From: Couchioplanes azureus
GTDB taxonomy: Bacteria > Actinomycetota > Actinomycetes > Mycobacteriales > Micromonosporaceae
Direction: 5' to 3'
DNA: 64,000 nt
Assembly: GCF_014648355.1 (NCBI RefSeq)
Contig: NZ_BMQY01000003.1
Location: 120,186-184,185, forward strand
The position numbers were made by a program, and so were the translations under genes. This document shows, piece after piece, positions 43,007 through 51,386 of this stretch (its first letter is position 1; each line of letters starts with the position of its first letter). The notes beneath the pieces were generated by a model. The model ran no database searches. It was not told the DNA's origin and saw only the letters and a list, made by a program, of their open reading frames with translations.

Positions 43007-45352
43007 CTAGGAGGCCAGGTGTGCGGTGGAGGACGGGTCGGTCTGCGCCGGGATCGTCGCCGTCAGGAGGTGCGCCGGACCGGGCTGGCCGAAGAGGTAG
43101 CCCTGCCCGAGCTCGCAGCCGAGCGCCGCCAGGGCCCGCGCCCGCTCCGGCGTCTCCACTCCCTCGGCCACCACCGACACGCCCAGCTCGGCGCAGATCC
43201 GCACCACCGACCGGCACAGCGCGCCCGCCCGCTCGGGGCTGACGTCCACATCGGTCAGACCGGAGTCGAGCTTGACGATGTCCACCGGCAGCGAGTGCAG
43301 CTGCGCCAGCGCGTTGTAGCCGCTGCCGAAGTCGTCCAGGGCCACGCGCACCCCGTACTGCCGCAGGCGGTGCAGGACCTCCACCGCGCGGGACAGGTCG
43401 GGGATGCGGCGGGTCTCGGTGATCTCCACGACCAGGCGGGAGGCGCGCACCGAGTGCCGCTTCACCGCGCGCAGCACCGCGTCCTCGAGACCGTGCCGGC
43501 CGAGCCGGGCCGCCGACACGTTCACGTGCACGTCGATCGGGCGGCCGTACGCGGTGGCCAGCGTCCCCGCCTGGTGGCACGCCCGGTCGAGGACGAAGTC
43601 GTCGATCGCCGCGACCAGGCCGGTGCGCTCCGCGACCGTCACGAACACGTCCGGGTCGACCGGGCCCGCGACCGGATCCGTCCAGCGGGCCAGGGCCTCG
43701 ACGGCCACCACCGCGCCGTCCGAGAAGCGCACGATCGGCTGGTAGTGCACCTCGAAACCGAAGTCCGCCGGCGCGCTGACGGCCCGGGCCAGCAGCGCCG
43801 GCAGATCAGCGTTCGGGCCGCCGTCGGCGCCGGCCGTGTAGCGGGCCATGGCGTTCTTGCCGCGGCGCTTGCTGACGTACATCGCCGCGTCGGCCCGGCG
43901 CAGCAGGACGTCGGCGGTCAGCTCCTCGTCCGCGCGCTCCGGCAGGACCAGGCCGAGGCTGGCGCTGACGCCGAGGGTGTGCCCGTCGATGACGTACGGC
44001 TCCCGCAGCGCGGTCAGGATCCGGTGCCCGGTCTCCTCGGCCTGCTCCCCCGGGCGTTCCAGCAGCACCGCGAACTCGTCGCCGCCGAGCCGGGCCACCA
44101 GGTCGCCCGGGCCGACGGCGGCGGCGAGGCGCTCGGCGATGAGCCGCAGCAGCTTGTCGCCCACGGCGTGGCCGAAGCCGTCGTTGATGAGCTTGAAGTC
44201 GTCCAGGTCGGCGAAGATGAGCGCGACCGGCACCCGGCGGTACCGGTACGCGTCCAGGGCGAGCACCAGCCGTTCGCGGAACAGCGCCCGGTTGGCGAGC
44301 CCGGTCAGCGGGTCGTGGTAGGCCTGGTGGTGCAGCTCCCGCCGGCCCTCGGAGACCCGGGCCAGCAGCACGGCGTTGTCCACGATGGTGAACATCTGCC
44401 GCGCCACCACCAGCCCCAGCACCAGCCAGCCGAGGTACGCCTCGGAGGACGTCAGCTGCCCGCCGCTGCCGGTGCGGACGGCGAGGAAGACGCCGGTCGT
44501 CACGACGGGCACGTACGGCAGCAGCAGATGCAGCCACTCCCCGTCGCCCCGCTCGGCGACGTCCATCTCGACGACTCCCTTGTTGCTCGTGGCGGCGAGG
44601 GCCAGCAACGCGGGGCCGAGCAGCCAGCCCGCCGATTCGAGCGGCGTCATGACCGTGTCGTCCAGGTGCAGCAGCCGCAGCGTGTCGGAGAAGCCCAGGG
44701 CGAGCATGGCCAGCACCAGCAGCCGCAGTGTCACCCGGCCGGGCCGCGACGCCGGGCGGGTGCCGAGCAGCAGCAGCGTCATCACCACCAGGACCAGGTC
44801 CGCCACCGGGTACGCCGCGGCGAACCCGGCCGTCCACGGGTCCCGGCCGGCCCGTTCGAGGAACTCGTGGGGCAGGGCCGAGCGGACCAGGGCGAGCAGC
44901 GACCCGCAGATCAGCACGCTGTCGATGACCAGCACCGTGCGGTCGCGGCGCATCGAGTCCTGCACCGGCCGCGGCAGGGCCAGGGAGCCGGCGATCAGGC
45001 CCACGAAGATGAGGACGGGCAGCGCCAGGGGCCCGGCGTCGGCGAACGTGACGTCCGGCGCCCGGTCCGGTTCGAGGATGTCCCGCAGCGTCCAGCACAG
45101 CCGCGCCAGCGTCCAGGCGGCGAGGCCGGTGCCGAGGATCACCCGCCAGTGTGCCCGGGCGCCGGTGTGGTCGCGGGCCGCCACGAGGCAGACCCCGGCG
45201 GCGATCGCGCCGGCGGCGAACTGGGCGGCGTCGGTGTAGAGGCGCTGGCCCGAGCCGGCGGGGACCGCGTACGTGCCGACGGCCGTGACGGCGGCGACGA
45301 GCGCCAGCGTCACGGGCACCCGCGCCGACAGCCGTACCGTCGTCATCACCAC
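43007..45352 (-). CDS. Membrane GGDEF-EAL protein (diguanylate cyclase/phosphodiesterase)
   Basis: The 781-residue protein has about eight to ten transmembrane helices in residues 10-300. A GGDEF domain follows (FADLDDFKLINDGFGHAVGDKLL, and intact GGDEF near residue 424), then an EAL domain with EAL intact (VEALARW, about 547), DDFGSGYN and VVAEGVET. Both active-site motifs are present, so it may make and degrade cyclic di-GMP. The N-terminal helices resemble a MASE-type membrane sensor. It converges on hrpB with 20 bases between. Confidence 0.92.
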   Translation of the reverse strand: MVMTTVRLSARVPVTLALVAAVTAVGTYAVPAGSGQRLYTDAAQFAAGAIAAGVCLVAARDHTGARAHWRVILGTGLAAWTLARLCWTLRDILEPDRAPDVTFADAGPLALPVLIFVGLIAGSLALPRPVQDSMRRDRTVLVIDSVLICGSLLALVRSALPHEFLERAGRDPWTAGFAAAYPVADLVLVVMTLLLLGTRPASRPGRVTLRLLVLAMLALGFSDTLRLLHLDDTVMTPLESAGWLLGPALLALAATSNKGVVEMDVAERGDGEWLHLLLPYVPVVTTGVFLAVRTGSGGQLTSSEAYLGWLVLGLVVARQMFTIVDNAVLLARVSEGRRELHHQAYHDPLTGLANRALFRERLVLALDAYRYRRVPVALIFADLDDFKLINDGFGHAVGDKLLRLIAERLAAAVGPGDLVARLGGDEFAVLLERPGEQAEETGHRILTALREPYVIDGHTLGVSASLGLVLPERADEELTADVLLRRADAAMYVSKRRGKNAMARYTAGADGGPNADLPALLARAVSAPADFGFEVHYQPIVRFSDGAVVAVEALARWTDPVAGPVDPDVFVTVAERTGLVAAIDDFVLDRACHQAGTLATAYGRPIDVHVNVSAARLGRHGLEDAVLRAVKRHSVRASRLVVEITETRRIPDLSRAVEVLHRLRQYGVRVALDDFGSGYNALAQLHSLPVDIVKLDSGLTDVDVSPERAGALCRSVVRICAELGVSVVAEGVETPERARALAALGCELGQGYLFGQPGPAHLLTATIPAQTDPSSTAHLAS

Positions 45353-45463
45353 CCGCCGCGGCCAAGAGGAACGAACCCGTGCCGGCCGGTCATCGGCCGC
45401 CAGTAAGGTACCGCAGCCCGGGCCGCCCGCAACCAGCGTGCGCCGGGGACCGGCCGGGACGCC

Positions 45464-46186
45464 TCAGACGCCGACTGTCAGATCGGCGACAATCACGGTG
45501 ATGTTGTCCGGGCCGCCGCCGTGCAGGGCGAGGTCGAGCAGGCGCTCGGCGCAGGTCTGCGGCACGTCACAGGCGAGCAGCTCGGCCTCGATCCGCTCGG
45601 GGGACACGACCGCGGTGAGGCCGTCGCTGCACAGCAGCCAGCGGTCGCCCGGCTCGGGCTCCACGATGACGTACGACGGGCTGACCGGCTCACCCTGCAA
45701 CGCCTGGGTCACCACCGCGCGCCGCGGGTGGCTGCCCGCCTCCTCGGGCCGGATCAGGCCCTGGTCGACGAGCATCTGCACGTAGGTGTGGTCCTTGGTG
45801 AGCTGGTTGAGCCGGCCGTCGCGCAGCAGGTAGGCGCGGCTGTCGCCGACGTGGGCGAGGGCCGCGCGGTCGCCGGAGAAGATCACGGCGGTCAGCGTGG
45901 TGCCCATCCCCTGCAGGGCCGCGTCGCCGGCGACCGCCTCCGCGATCCGCCCGTTGGCCACCTCGAGCGCCTTGTGCAGCGCGTCCATCTGGTGCTCGTT
46001 GTCGATGCCCACGTCCAGGGAGACCATGGCCTCGACGGCGATACGGCTGGCGACGTCACCGGCGGCCATCCCGCCCATGCCGTCGGCGACGACCAGGAGC
46101 CGGTCACCGGCGTAGTAGCAGTCCTGATTGCTGCTTCGCACGTGGCCTTTGTCGGTGACGGCCGCCCACCGCAGGTGCAAGGTCAT
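45464..46186 (-). CDS. PP2C-family serine/threonine phosphatase
   Basis: The 240-residue PP2C has the metal-binding residues in NQDCYY, VVADGMGGMAAGD, CSDGLTAVV and GGGPDNITVIV, and the GMGTTLTAV and HVGDSRAYL segments. It dephosphorylates Ser/Thr residues, usually opposing a Ser/Thr protein kinase (none is in the window). ATG 46186 gives the standard start LHLRWAAVTDKGHVRSSNQD. It follows a membrane protein and a solute-binding protein on the same strand, which suggests signal-linked regulation. Confidence 0.93.
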   Translation of the reverse strand: MTLHLRWAAVTDKGHVRSSNQDCYYAGDRLLVVADGMGGMAAGDVASRIAVEAMVSLDVGIDNEHQMDALHKALEVANGRIAEAVAGDAALQGMGTTLTAVIFSGDRAALAHVGDSRAYLLRDGRLNQLTKDHTYVQMLVDQGLIRPEEAGSHPRRAVVTQALQGEPVSPSYVIVEPEPGDRWLLCSDGLTAVVSPERIEAELLACDVPQTCAERLLDLALHGGGPDNITVIVADLTVGV

Positions 46187-46280
46187 GGCGTGCAGCCTGC
46201 CAGGTCCGGTCCACCCTGTCTGCACGCGGTCGGCGGCGCGCCGGGACAACCGTCCGCGAACTGCGGAAAAAGGCACTCCG

Positions 46281-47300
46281 TCACGGATGGAGCGGCCGGC
46301 CCAGACACCGGGGATCGACGTCGGCGACCGGCCGGGTGGGCGCCACCCATTCCAGCGCCGACTCGTCCACCGGCCAGCCGCGGACGGTGATCCGGCTGTG
46401 CTGGGTGCGTACCGGCTCGGGGCAGAGCGTCTTCGACCGCACCTGGTCGTTGGGCACGAAGACGACGTCGCCGCCGCGACCCAGGATCGTGGTCGCGGTG
46501 TCGTCGACGTTGATGAGCTGGCCGCGCAGCACCCGCATCGGCTCGTTGCCGGCCCGGACCTCGACGGCGCTGTTGGGCAGCACGGGTGCGCGCAGGAACA
46601 CGACGCCGATGACGAACGGGGCGACCAAGGCCGCGCCGACCGCGGGCCAGTGGGTGGCGAGCCGGGCCGCGCGCGGCGGCACCGGCCCGGTCAGCAGCCA
46701 GCCGAGCAGCGGCGGCGCGAGCAGCAGGACGGCCGTACCCGTGTCGCCCGCGGTCAGGGCCGCCCGGATGCCGGGCCGCAGCCAGAGCAGCTCCAGCGCG
46801 CCGATCGCGATCGGGACGACCAGGGTGACCACCACCAGCATCCGGCGCTCGTGCGGGTGACGCTGCACGGCCGTCAGACCGAGGATCGCGACGACGAGCA
46901 TGAGCAGCGTCGGCAGCATGCGCATCTGCCAGGTGAAGCCGGCGAGTGCCACGGCGAGCAGCACCACCCAGTCGGGCATGCGCAGCGCGGTGAGCGCGAG
47001 CAGCGAGCGGCGGGCGGCCTCGCCGGCGTCCGGGGTGCTGACCAGCAGGATGCCGCCGAGCATCCGCAGCACGAGCACCACCGCCGGCACGATCCAGATC
47101 AGCGTGATCACCAGGGCGCTGATCATGCCCAGCGGGCTGACGTACTGCACCAGCAGCAACATGGTGGGCAGGTCCTGCCGGCTCAGGTACCAGAGCCGGA
47201 GCACGAGCAGGACCAGCGGGAACGCCGGCAGCGCGGTGAAGAGCCAGTTGAGCTGGGCGCGGCGGCGGCGCGGCCGCTCGAGGGTGCGCAGCACGGTCAC
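46281..47300 (-). CDS. Multi-pass membrane protein, unknown
   Basis: The 339-residue protein has about seven or eight hydrophobic helices between residues 20 and 260, then a beta-rich soluble C-terminus (SAVEVRAGNEPMRVLRGQLINVDDTATTILG, VVFVPNDQVRSKTLCPEP). I do not recognise a family. Its GTG overlaps the stop of the solute-binding protein gene as GTGA, so the two proteins are made together and may form a complex. The arrangement recalls the GlnH-GlnX pair of mycobacteria by gene order, but I see no sequence identity to GlnX. Confidence 0.7.
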   Translation of the reverse strand: MTVLRTLERPRRRRAQLNWLFTALPAFPLVLLVLRLWYLSRQDLPTMLLLVQYVSPLGMISALVITLIWIVPAVVLVLRMLGGILLVSTPDAGEAARRSLLALTALRMPDWVVLLAVALAGFTWQMRMLPTLLMLVVAILGLTAVQRHPHERRMLVVVTLVVPIAIGALELLWLRPGIRAALTAGDTGTAVLLLAPPLLGWLLTGPVPPRAARLATHWPAVGAALVAPFVIGVVFLRAPVLPNSAVEVRAGNEPMRVLRGQLINVDDTATTILGRGGDVVFVPNDQVRSKTLCPEPVRTQHSRITVRGWPVDESALEWVAPTRPVADVDPRCLGRPLHP

Positions 47301-48433
47301 GGCGCGATCTCCTCCCAGGGCAGCTCGCGCACCTCGGGGCGGCGGGCGAGCGGCTGCTGGGGGCGGGCCAGCGGAACGGGTGCGCCGCCGGGCTCGACGT
47401 TGGCGCGTACCTCGGCCGCGATGTTGTTCTGGAAGGCCCGCTCCCAGCGGGAGTCCTTGGGGTCGGCATAGGAGCGGTAGAGGCTGAGGTCGACCAGGTC
47501 CAGCAGGGCCTTGTTGTCGCCGACGCTGACGCCCCAGGCCTCGGTCTTGTCGTCGCCCAGGTCCCAGTGGTCGTAGCGGCCGGGATCGCGCGCCTTGAAG
47601 CCGCCCAGGATGGCGGCGTCGGTGCTCACCGCGCCGACGTCGCCCTTCTCCATCGCGGTGAAGCACTCCGACACGCGGTTGCGCCGCACGAGCTGGGCGC
47701 CGGACGCATTCGCCGTGACCGCACTGGTGGAGGCGGAGAGGGTGCAGACCTTCTTGTCCTTGAACTCCTCGAGGCTGGCGACCTTGGGGTGACCGCGCAG
47801 GGTGATGACCGACTGCTCGGTGTGCAGGTAGGACGCCGAGAACATGACGTTGGGCATGGCCTCGCGCTCGGCCGTGATGCTGTAGCTCGCGATGACCATC
47901 TTCACCGGCACCGGGTTGCCGTCCGGGTCGGCGGCCTCCATGCGGGCCCGGTCCTCGCTCTCGATGCCGTAGAAACGCACGTCCTCGCGGCGGAAGCCCA
48001 GATCCTCGGCGATCATGTACGCGATGTCGATGTCGAACCCGCTCCAGGCGCCCTGCGGGTCGCGGTAGGCGACGCCCGGCTGGTCGTCCTTGACGCCGAT
48101 GGCCAGCGTGCGCCACTCGTCGACGCCCGCCGCCCGGCGCAGGTCCTCCACCGACGGCGGGCCCATGTGGAACAGCCGCACCCAGGAGAAGCCGAGCACC
48201 AGGGCGATGACCACGCCGACGGCGGCCAGCCGCCACGGTGCCAGCGAGTCACCCCAGCTGCGGACCGCCTCCGGGCGGGCGAAGGTGCGCTGGAGCCCGC
48301 TCAGCGCCCGCTCGGCACGGCGTTGCCGGGGTGCGGCACCGCGCCGGGGCGGCGCGCCGCGCTGCCGCGGCGGCCGGCGCACCACGATCTTGCGGACCGG
48401 CGTCCGTTCCCGCTCGCCGTCCATGGTCGACAT
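47297..48433 (-). CDS. Membrane-anchored amino-acid-binding (SBP_bac_3) protein
   Basis: The 378-residue protein has a basic cytoplasmic tail of about 65 residues (RRPPRQRGAPPRRG, Arg/Pro-rich), one membrane helix (about 68-85) and a periplasmic-binding-protein type 3 domain (about 100-350) with AYRDPQGAWSGFDIDIAYMIAEDLG, VKMVIASYSITAERE and DVGAVSTDAAIL. It lacks a lipobox, and no permease or ABC ATPase gene lies nearby, so it is unlikely to serve a transporter. It more probably senses glutamate or a related amino acid outside the cell. It is coupled to the membrane protein downstream. Confidence 0.85.
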   Translation of the reverse strand: MSTMDGERERTPVRKIVVRRPPRQRGAPPRRGAAPRQRRAERALSGLQRTFARPEAVRSWGDSLAPWRLAAVGVVIALVLGFSWVRLFHMGPPSVEDLRRAAGVDEWRTLAIGVKDDQPGVAYRDPQGAWSGFDIDIAYMIAEDLGFRREDVRFYGIESEDRARMEAADPDGNPVPVKMVIASYSITAEREAMPNVMFSASYLHTEQSVITLRGHPKVASLEEFKDKKVCTLSASTSAVTANASGAQLVRRNRVSECFTAMEKGDVGAVSTDAAILGGFKARDPGRYDHWDLGDDKTEAWGVSVGDNKALLDLVDLSLYRSYADPKDSRWERAFQNNIAAEVRANVEPGGAPVPLARPQQPLARRPEVRELPWEEIAP

Positions 48434-48481
48434 CCCCGCACCCCCGTCCCCGTCGCGGAGGGATATCGTGCCGGACGAAGG

Positions 48482-48868
48482 TCACGGAACGGGGTCGGCG
48501 GTACCGTACGAGACCCCCGGCCGGCAGCGACGCAGGCGCTCGGCCGCGAGCCGCAGGCCGCGGCGGGTGCCGTAGCGCTGCACCGCCTCGAGTCCGTAGG
48601 CGCTGCAGGTGGGCGTGAAGCGGCAGCGGGTGGGCAGCCGCGGCGACACCCGGCGATAGCCGCGGATCGCGGCGGTCACCGCGCGGTCGGTGCCGGTCTC
48701 CCGGGCCCTGCGCTCGCCGCCGAACCGGGAGAAGGCCAGCAGAGTGGTACTCAACAGGCCGAAGTCGCAACCCGGGATGTCACAGACATCGCAGTCGCAG
48801 TCACCGCAGTCGCCGAGATGCCTCTTGCGCCGCTTGCGGCGCCGCTTGAAACCCCACATGGTCACCAT
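48482..48868 (-). CDS. yidD: YidD (membrane protein insertion factor) with Cys-rich N-terminal tail
   Basis: The last 70 residues are YidD: IRGYRRVSPRLPTRCRFTPTCSAYGLEAVQRYG, with the Cys residues and the C-terminal RRCRPG. The 128-residue protein has an added N-terminus: a basic stretch (RRRKRRKRH), then DCGDCDCDVCD with Cys at residues 21, 24, 26, 29 and 34, which could bind metal. YidD normally sits between rnpA and yidC; here it stands alone, so it may be a second copy. ATG 48868 begins MVTMWGFKRR. Confidence 0.85.
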   Translation of the reverse strand: MVTMWGFKRRRKRRKRHLGDCGDCDCDVCDIPGCDFGLLSTTLLAFSRFGGERRARETGTDRAVTAAIRGYRRVSPRLPTRCRFTPTCSAYGLEAVQRYGTRRGLRLAAERLRRCRPGVSYGTADPVP

Positions 48869-48909
48869 GGTGGCGCATGGCCGCGACCCGGCCGGGTATA
48901 TCGGCCGCC

Positions 48910-49650
48910 ATGACGATCGGGCGTGGCCTCCTGGCGGCGGGCGCCGTCGCCGTCGGCGTGCGGATCGCGCGCTCGCGTACCCGCCGGTTCCTGCACCCCG
49001 ACGGGCGCTCGTTCACCGGCGAGCTGGAGGTGTGGGGCCTGGGCACGCCGACCGGCGTGGGCCTGCTGGACCGTCCGGGACGCCATCCGGTCACCGTGCG
49101 CGTCTCCAAGGGCGCGGGCACCCCGCCGGGCTGGCCGGACGTGCTGGGCGTCGCCGTACGGGTGCACGGGCCGGCCGCCGGTCAGCGCCGCGACCTGCTG
49201 TTCTCCACCACCGGCCGGAGCCGGCTGCTCCGGCACGTCCCGGTGCCGCGGCGCCGGTTCGACGCGACGTACGCGACGATCCTGGCGCACCGCGCGGGCA
49301 CGGGCCGCAAGCTCTACCTGACCGTCCGGCCCGACCCCGACGGCGCCCCGCTGGGGCGTACCCTCGCCGACGTCGTCGCCGCGGCCGCGCACGACGGCGC
49401 CTGCCTGATGCTCGGCGTCACCGGTGGTGACGCCGAGGGGTTCGCCGGCCGGGTGCGCTTCGGCGCCGTGCTCAGCGCGGAGACGGACGCGAGGCTGGCG
49501 TTCGACCCGATCCGCAACGCCCCGCCGGACCTGCGCCCGGCCGGGCTGGTCCACGGCTCACGAGCCGTCGCCTACCGGCTCGGCCAGCGCTGGCGCCGCG
49601 CGGACCCGGCGGTCGCCGGTGCCGAGGTGACACGGCACCGGCGGCGCTGA
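48910..49650 (+). CDS. Hypothetical protein, possibly a catalase-like fold
   Basis: The 246-residue protein begins with a hydrophobic segment (GLLAAGAVAVGVRIA) and shows VTVRVSKGAGTPPGWPDVLGVAVRVHGP and RDLLFSTTGRSRLLRHVP. These weakly resemble the beta barrel of SrpA/heme-free catalase-like proteins, but no heme-ligand motif is seen, so the fold is a guess. ATG 48910 is chosen because a TATATC element lies ten bases upstream; ATG 48877 is an in-frame alternative. Its stop abuts the treZ stop in a shared TGATCA. Confidence 0.55.
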   Translation: MTIGRGLLAAGAVAVGVRIARSRTRRFLHPDGRSFTGELEVWGLGTPTGVGLLDRPGRHPVTVRVSKGAGTPPGWPDVLGVAVRVHGPAAGQRRDLLFSTTGRSRLLRHVPVPRRRFDATYATILAHRAGTGRKLYLTVRPDPDGAPLGRTLADVVAAAAHDGACLMLGVTGGDAEGFAGRVRFGAVLSAETDARLAFDPIRNAPPDLRPAGLVHGSRAVAYRLGQRWRRADPAVAGAEVTRHRRR

Positions 49651-51384
49651 TCAGCGGGCGAAGACCACCACGGCGGTCTCCGGCGGCAGCTCCACCCGGT
49701 CGCGCTGGAGCACCACGCCGGGCTCGGTGGCCAGCAGCACCTTGCTCGGCACCGAGCGCAGGCTCACCGTCTGCGGCACCGGCGCCAGGTTGGCCGCCAC
49801 CACGCACCGGCCGCGGCGCATCACCACGTACTGGTCGCCGTGCCAGACGTCGACCCGGTCGAGCCGGGGGTCGGAGAGGTCGGCCTGCTCGCGGCGCAGC
49901 GCGATGAGGCGCTTGTGCAGGTCGAAGATCTCCTGGTGGCCCGGCTTGTCGCGCTCCGACCAGTCGAGCTTGGAGCGTTCGAAGGTCGCCGGGTCCTGCG
50001 GGTCCGGCACCTCGGCCTCGGCCCAGCCGTGCGCGCCGAACTCGCGCCGCCGGCCGTTCTGCACGGCCGCCGCGAGCTCCGGCTCCGGGTGGCTGGTGAA
50101 GAACTGCCACGGGTTGCTCGCCGCCCACTCCTCGCCCATGAACAGCATGGGCGTGAACGGCGAGGTCAGCAGCAGGGTCGCGCCGACCTTCAGCAGCCCC
50201 GGCGACAGGGTCGCCGAGAGCCGGTCGCCGACCGCACGGTTGCCGATCTGGTCATGGTTCTGCAGGTACGCGACGAAGCGGTGCCCCGGCGTCCGGGCCC
50301 GGTCGATCGGCCGGCCGTGGTTGCGGCGGCGGAAGCTGGACCACGTGTTCGCGTGGAAGAACGCCCCGGTCAGCACCGTCTCCAGGCATTCGAGCGAACC
50401 GAAGTCGCCGTAGTAGCCCTGCCGCTCCCCGGTGAGCAGCGCGTGCAGGGCGTGGTGGACGTCGTCGTCCCACTGGGCGTCGAGGCCGTAGCCGCCGGCC
50501 TGCCGCGGCGTGATCAGCGTGGCGTCGTTGAGGTCCGACTCGGCGATCAGCGACAGCGGGCGGCGCAGGTGCACCGAGAGGCTCTCCACCTCGGCCGCCA
50601 TCTGCTCGAGCAGATGGATCGCGTTGTGGTCGACCAGCGCGTGCACGGCGTCCAGCCGCAGGCCGTCGACGTGGTAGTCGCGCAGCCAGGCCAGCACGCT
50701 GTCGATGACGTAGCGGCGGACCTCGCCGGACAACGGGCCGTCGAGGTTCACCGAGGCGCCCCACGGGTTGCTGCCGGCCGCGCTCAGGTACGGCGCGAAC
50801 ATGGGCGCGTAGGCGCCGCTGGGCCCGAAGTGGTTGTAGACCACGTCCAGCACCACGCCCAGCCCCTTGGCGTGCGCCGCGTCGACGAAACGCTTGAGGC
50901 CGTCGGGGCCGCCGTACGCCTCGTGCGGGGCGTACCAGCAGACGCCGTCGTAGCCCCAGTTGTACTCGCCGTTGAAGGCGTTGACGGGCAGCAGCTCCAC
51001 CAGGTCGATGCCGAGCTCCACCAGGTGGTCCAGCCGCTCGACGGCGGCGTCGAAGGTGCCTTCCGGGGTGAAGGTGCCGACGTGCAGTTCATAGAGGACG
51101 GAGCCCGGGAGCTGACGTCCGGTCCAGGCGCCGTCCGTCCAGGGGAAGGCCGCGTGGTCGTACACCCGGCTGGGACCGTGCACGCCCTCAGGCTGCCACC
51201 TCGACCGCGGGTCGGGAAGCGGGGTGTCGTGATCCGGCAAAAGGTACGCATAGTCGGTGCCGGGGCCGGCCTCGGGCACCTCCAGGCGCCACCACCCGTC
51301 CTCGCCGCGGGTCATCTCGCGGTCCGTCCCGTCGAGCCGCAGCTTGACGGTTTTCTCCGGTACCCACACTTCGAAGAGGGTCAT
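49651..51384 (-). CDS. treZ: Malto-oligosyltrehalose trehalohydrolase
   Basis: The 577-residue GH13 enzyme releases trehalose from maltooligosyl-trehalose. The N-terminal E-set domain (FEVWVPEKTVKLRLDG) is followed by the barrel with VYNHFG, GLRLDAVHAL (nucleophile Asp), LIAESDLND (acid/base Glu) and YLQNHDQIGNRA. It is the last step of the TreX-TreY-TreZ route. ATG 51384 has GAAAGAG upstream; GTG 51390, two codons earlier, overlaps the treY stop and is a possible alternative. Confidence 0.94.
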   Translation of the reverse strand: MTLFEVWVPEKTVKLRLDGTDREMTRGEDGWWRLEVPEAGPGTDYAYLLPDHDTPLPDPRSRWQPEGVHGPSRVYDHAAFPWTDGAWTGRQLPGSVLYELHVGTFTPEGTFDAAVERLDHLVELGIDLVELLPVNAFNGEYNWGYDGVCWYAPHEAYGGPDGLKRFVDAAHAKGLGVVLDVVYNHFGPSGAYAPMFAPYLSAAGSNPWGASVNLDGPLSGEVRRYVIDSVLAWLRDYHVDGLRLDAVHALVDHNAIHLLEQMAAEVESLSVHLRRPLSLIAESDLNDATLITPRQAGGYGLDAQWDDDVHHALHALLTGERQGYYGDFGSLECLETVLTGAFFHANTWSSFRRRNHGRPIDRARTPGHRFVAYLQNHDQIGNRAVGDRLSATLSPGLLKVGATLLLTSPFTPMLFMGEEWAASNPWQFFTSHPEPELAAAVQNGRRREFGAHGWAEAEVPDPQDPATFERSKLDWSERDKPGHQEIFDLHKRLIALRREQADLSDPRLDRVDVWHGDQYVVMRRGRCVVAANLAPVPQTVSLRSVPSKVLLATEPGVVLQRDRVELPPETAVVVFAR

Positions 51385-51386
51385 GG

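Noticed and set aside
39854..45406. Very long open frame on the plus strand opposite and across several genes
   Set aside because: It runs through hrpB in another frame and antisense to the GGDEF-EAL gene. The composition is Arg/Gly-rich without any domain, a GC-bias shadow.
47297..48433. Amino-acid ABC transporter
   Set aside because: Only the binding domain is present, anchored by its own helix. No permease or ATPase gene is adjacent.
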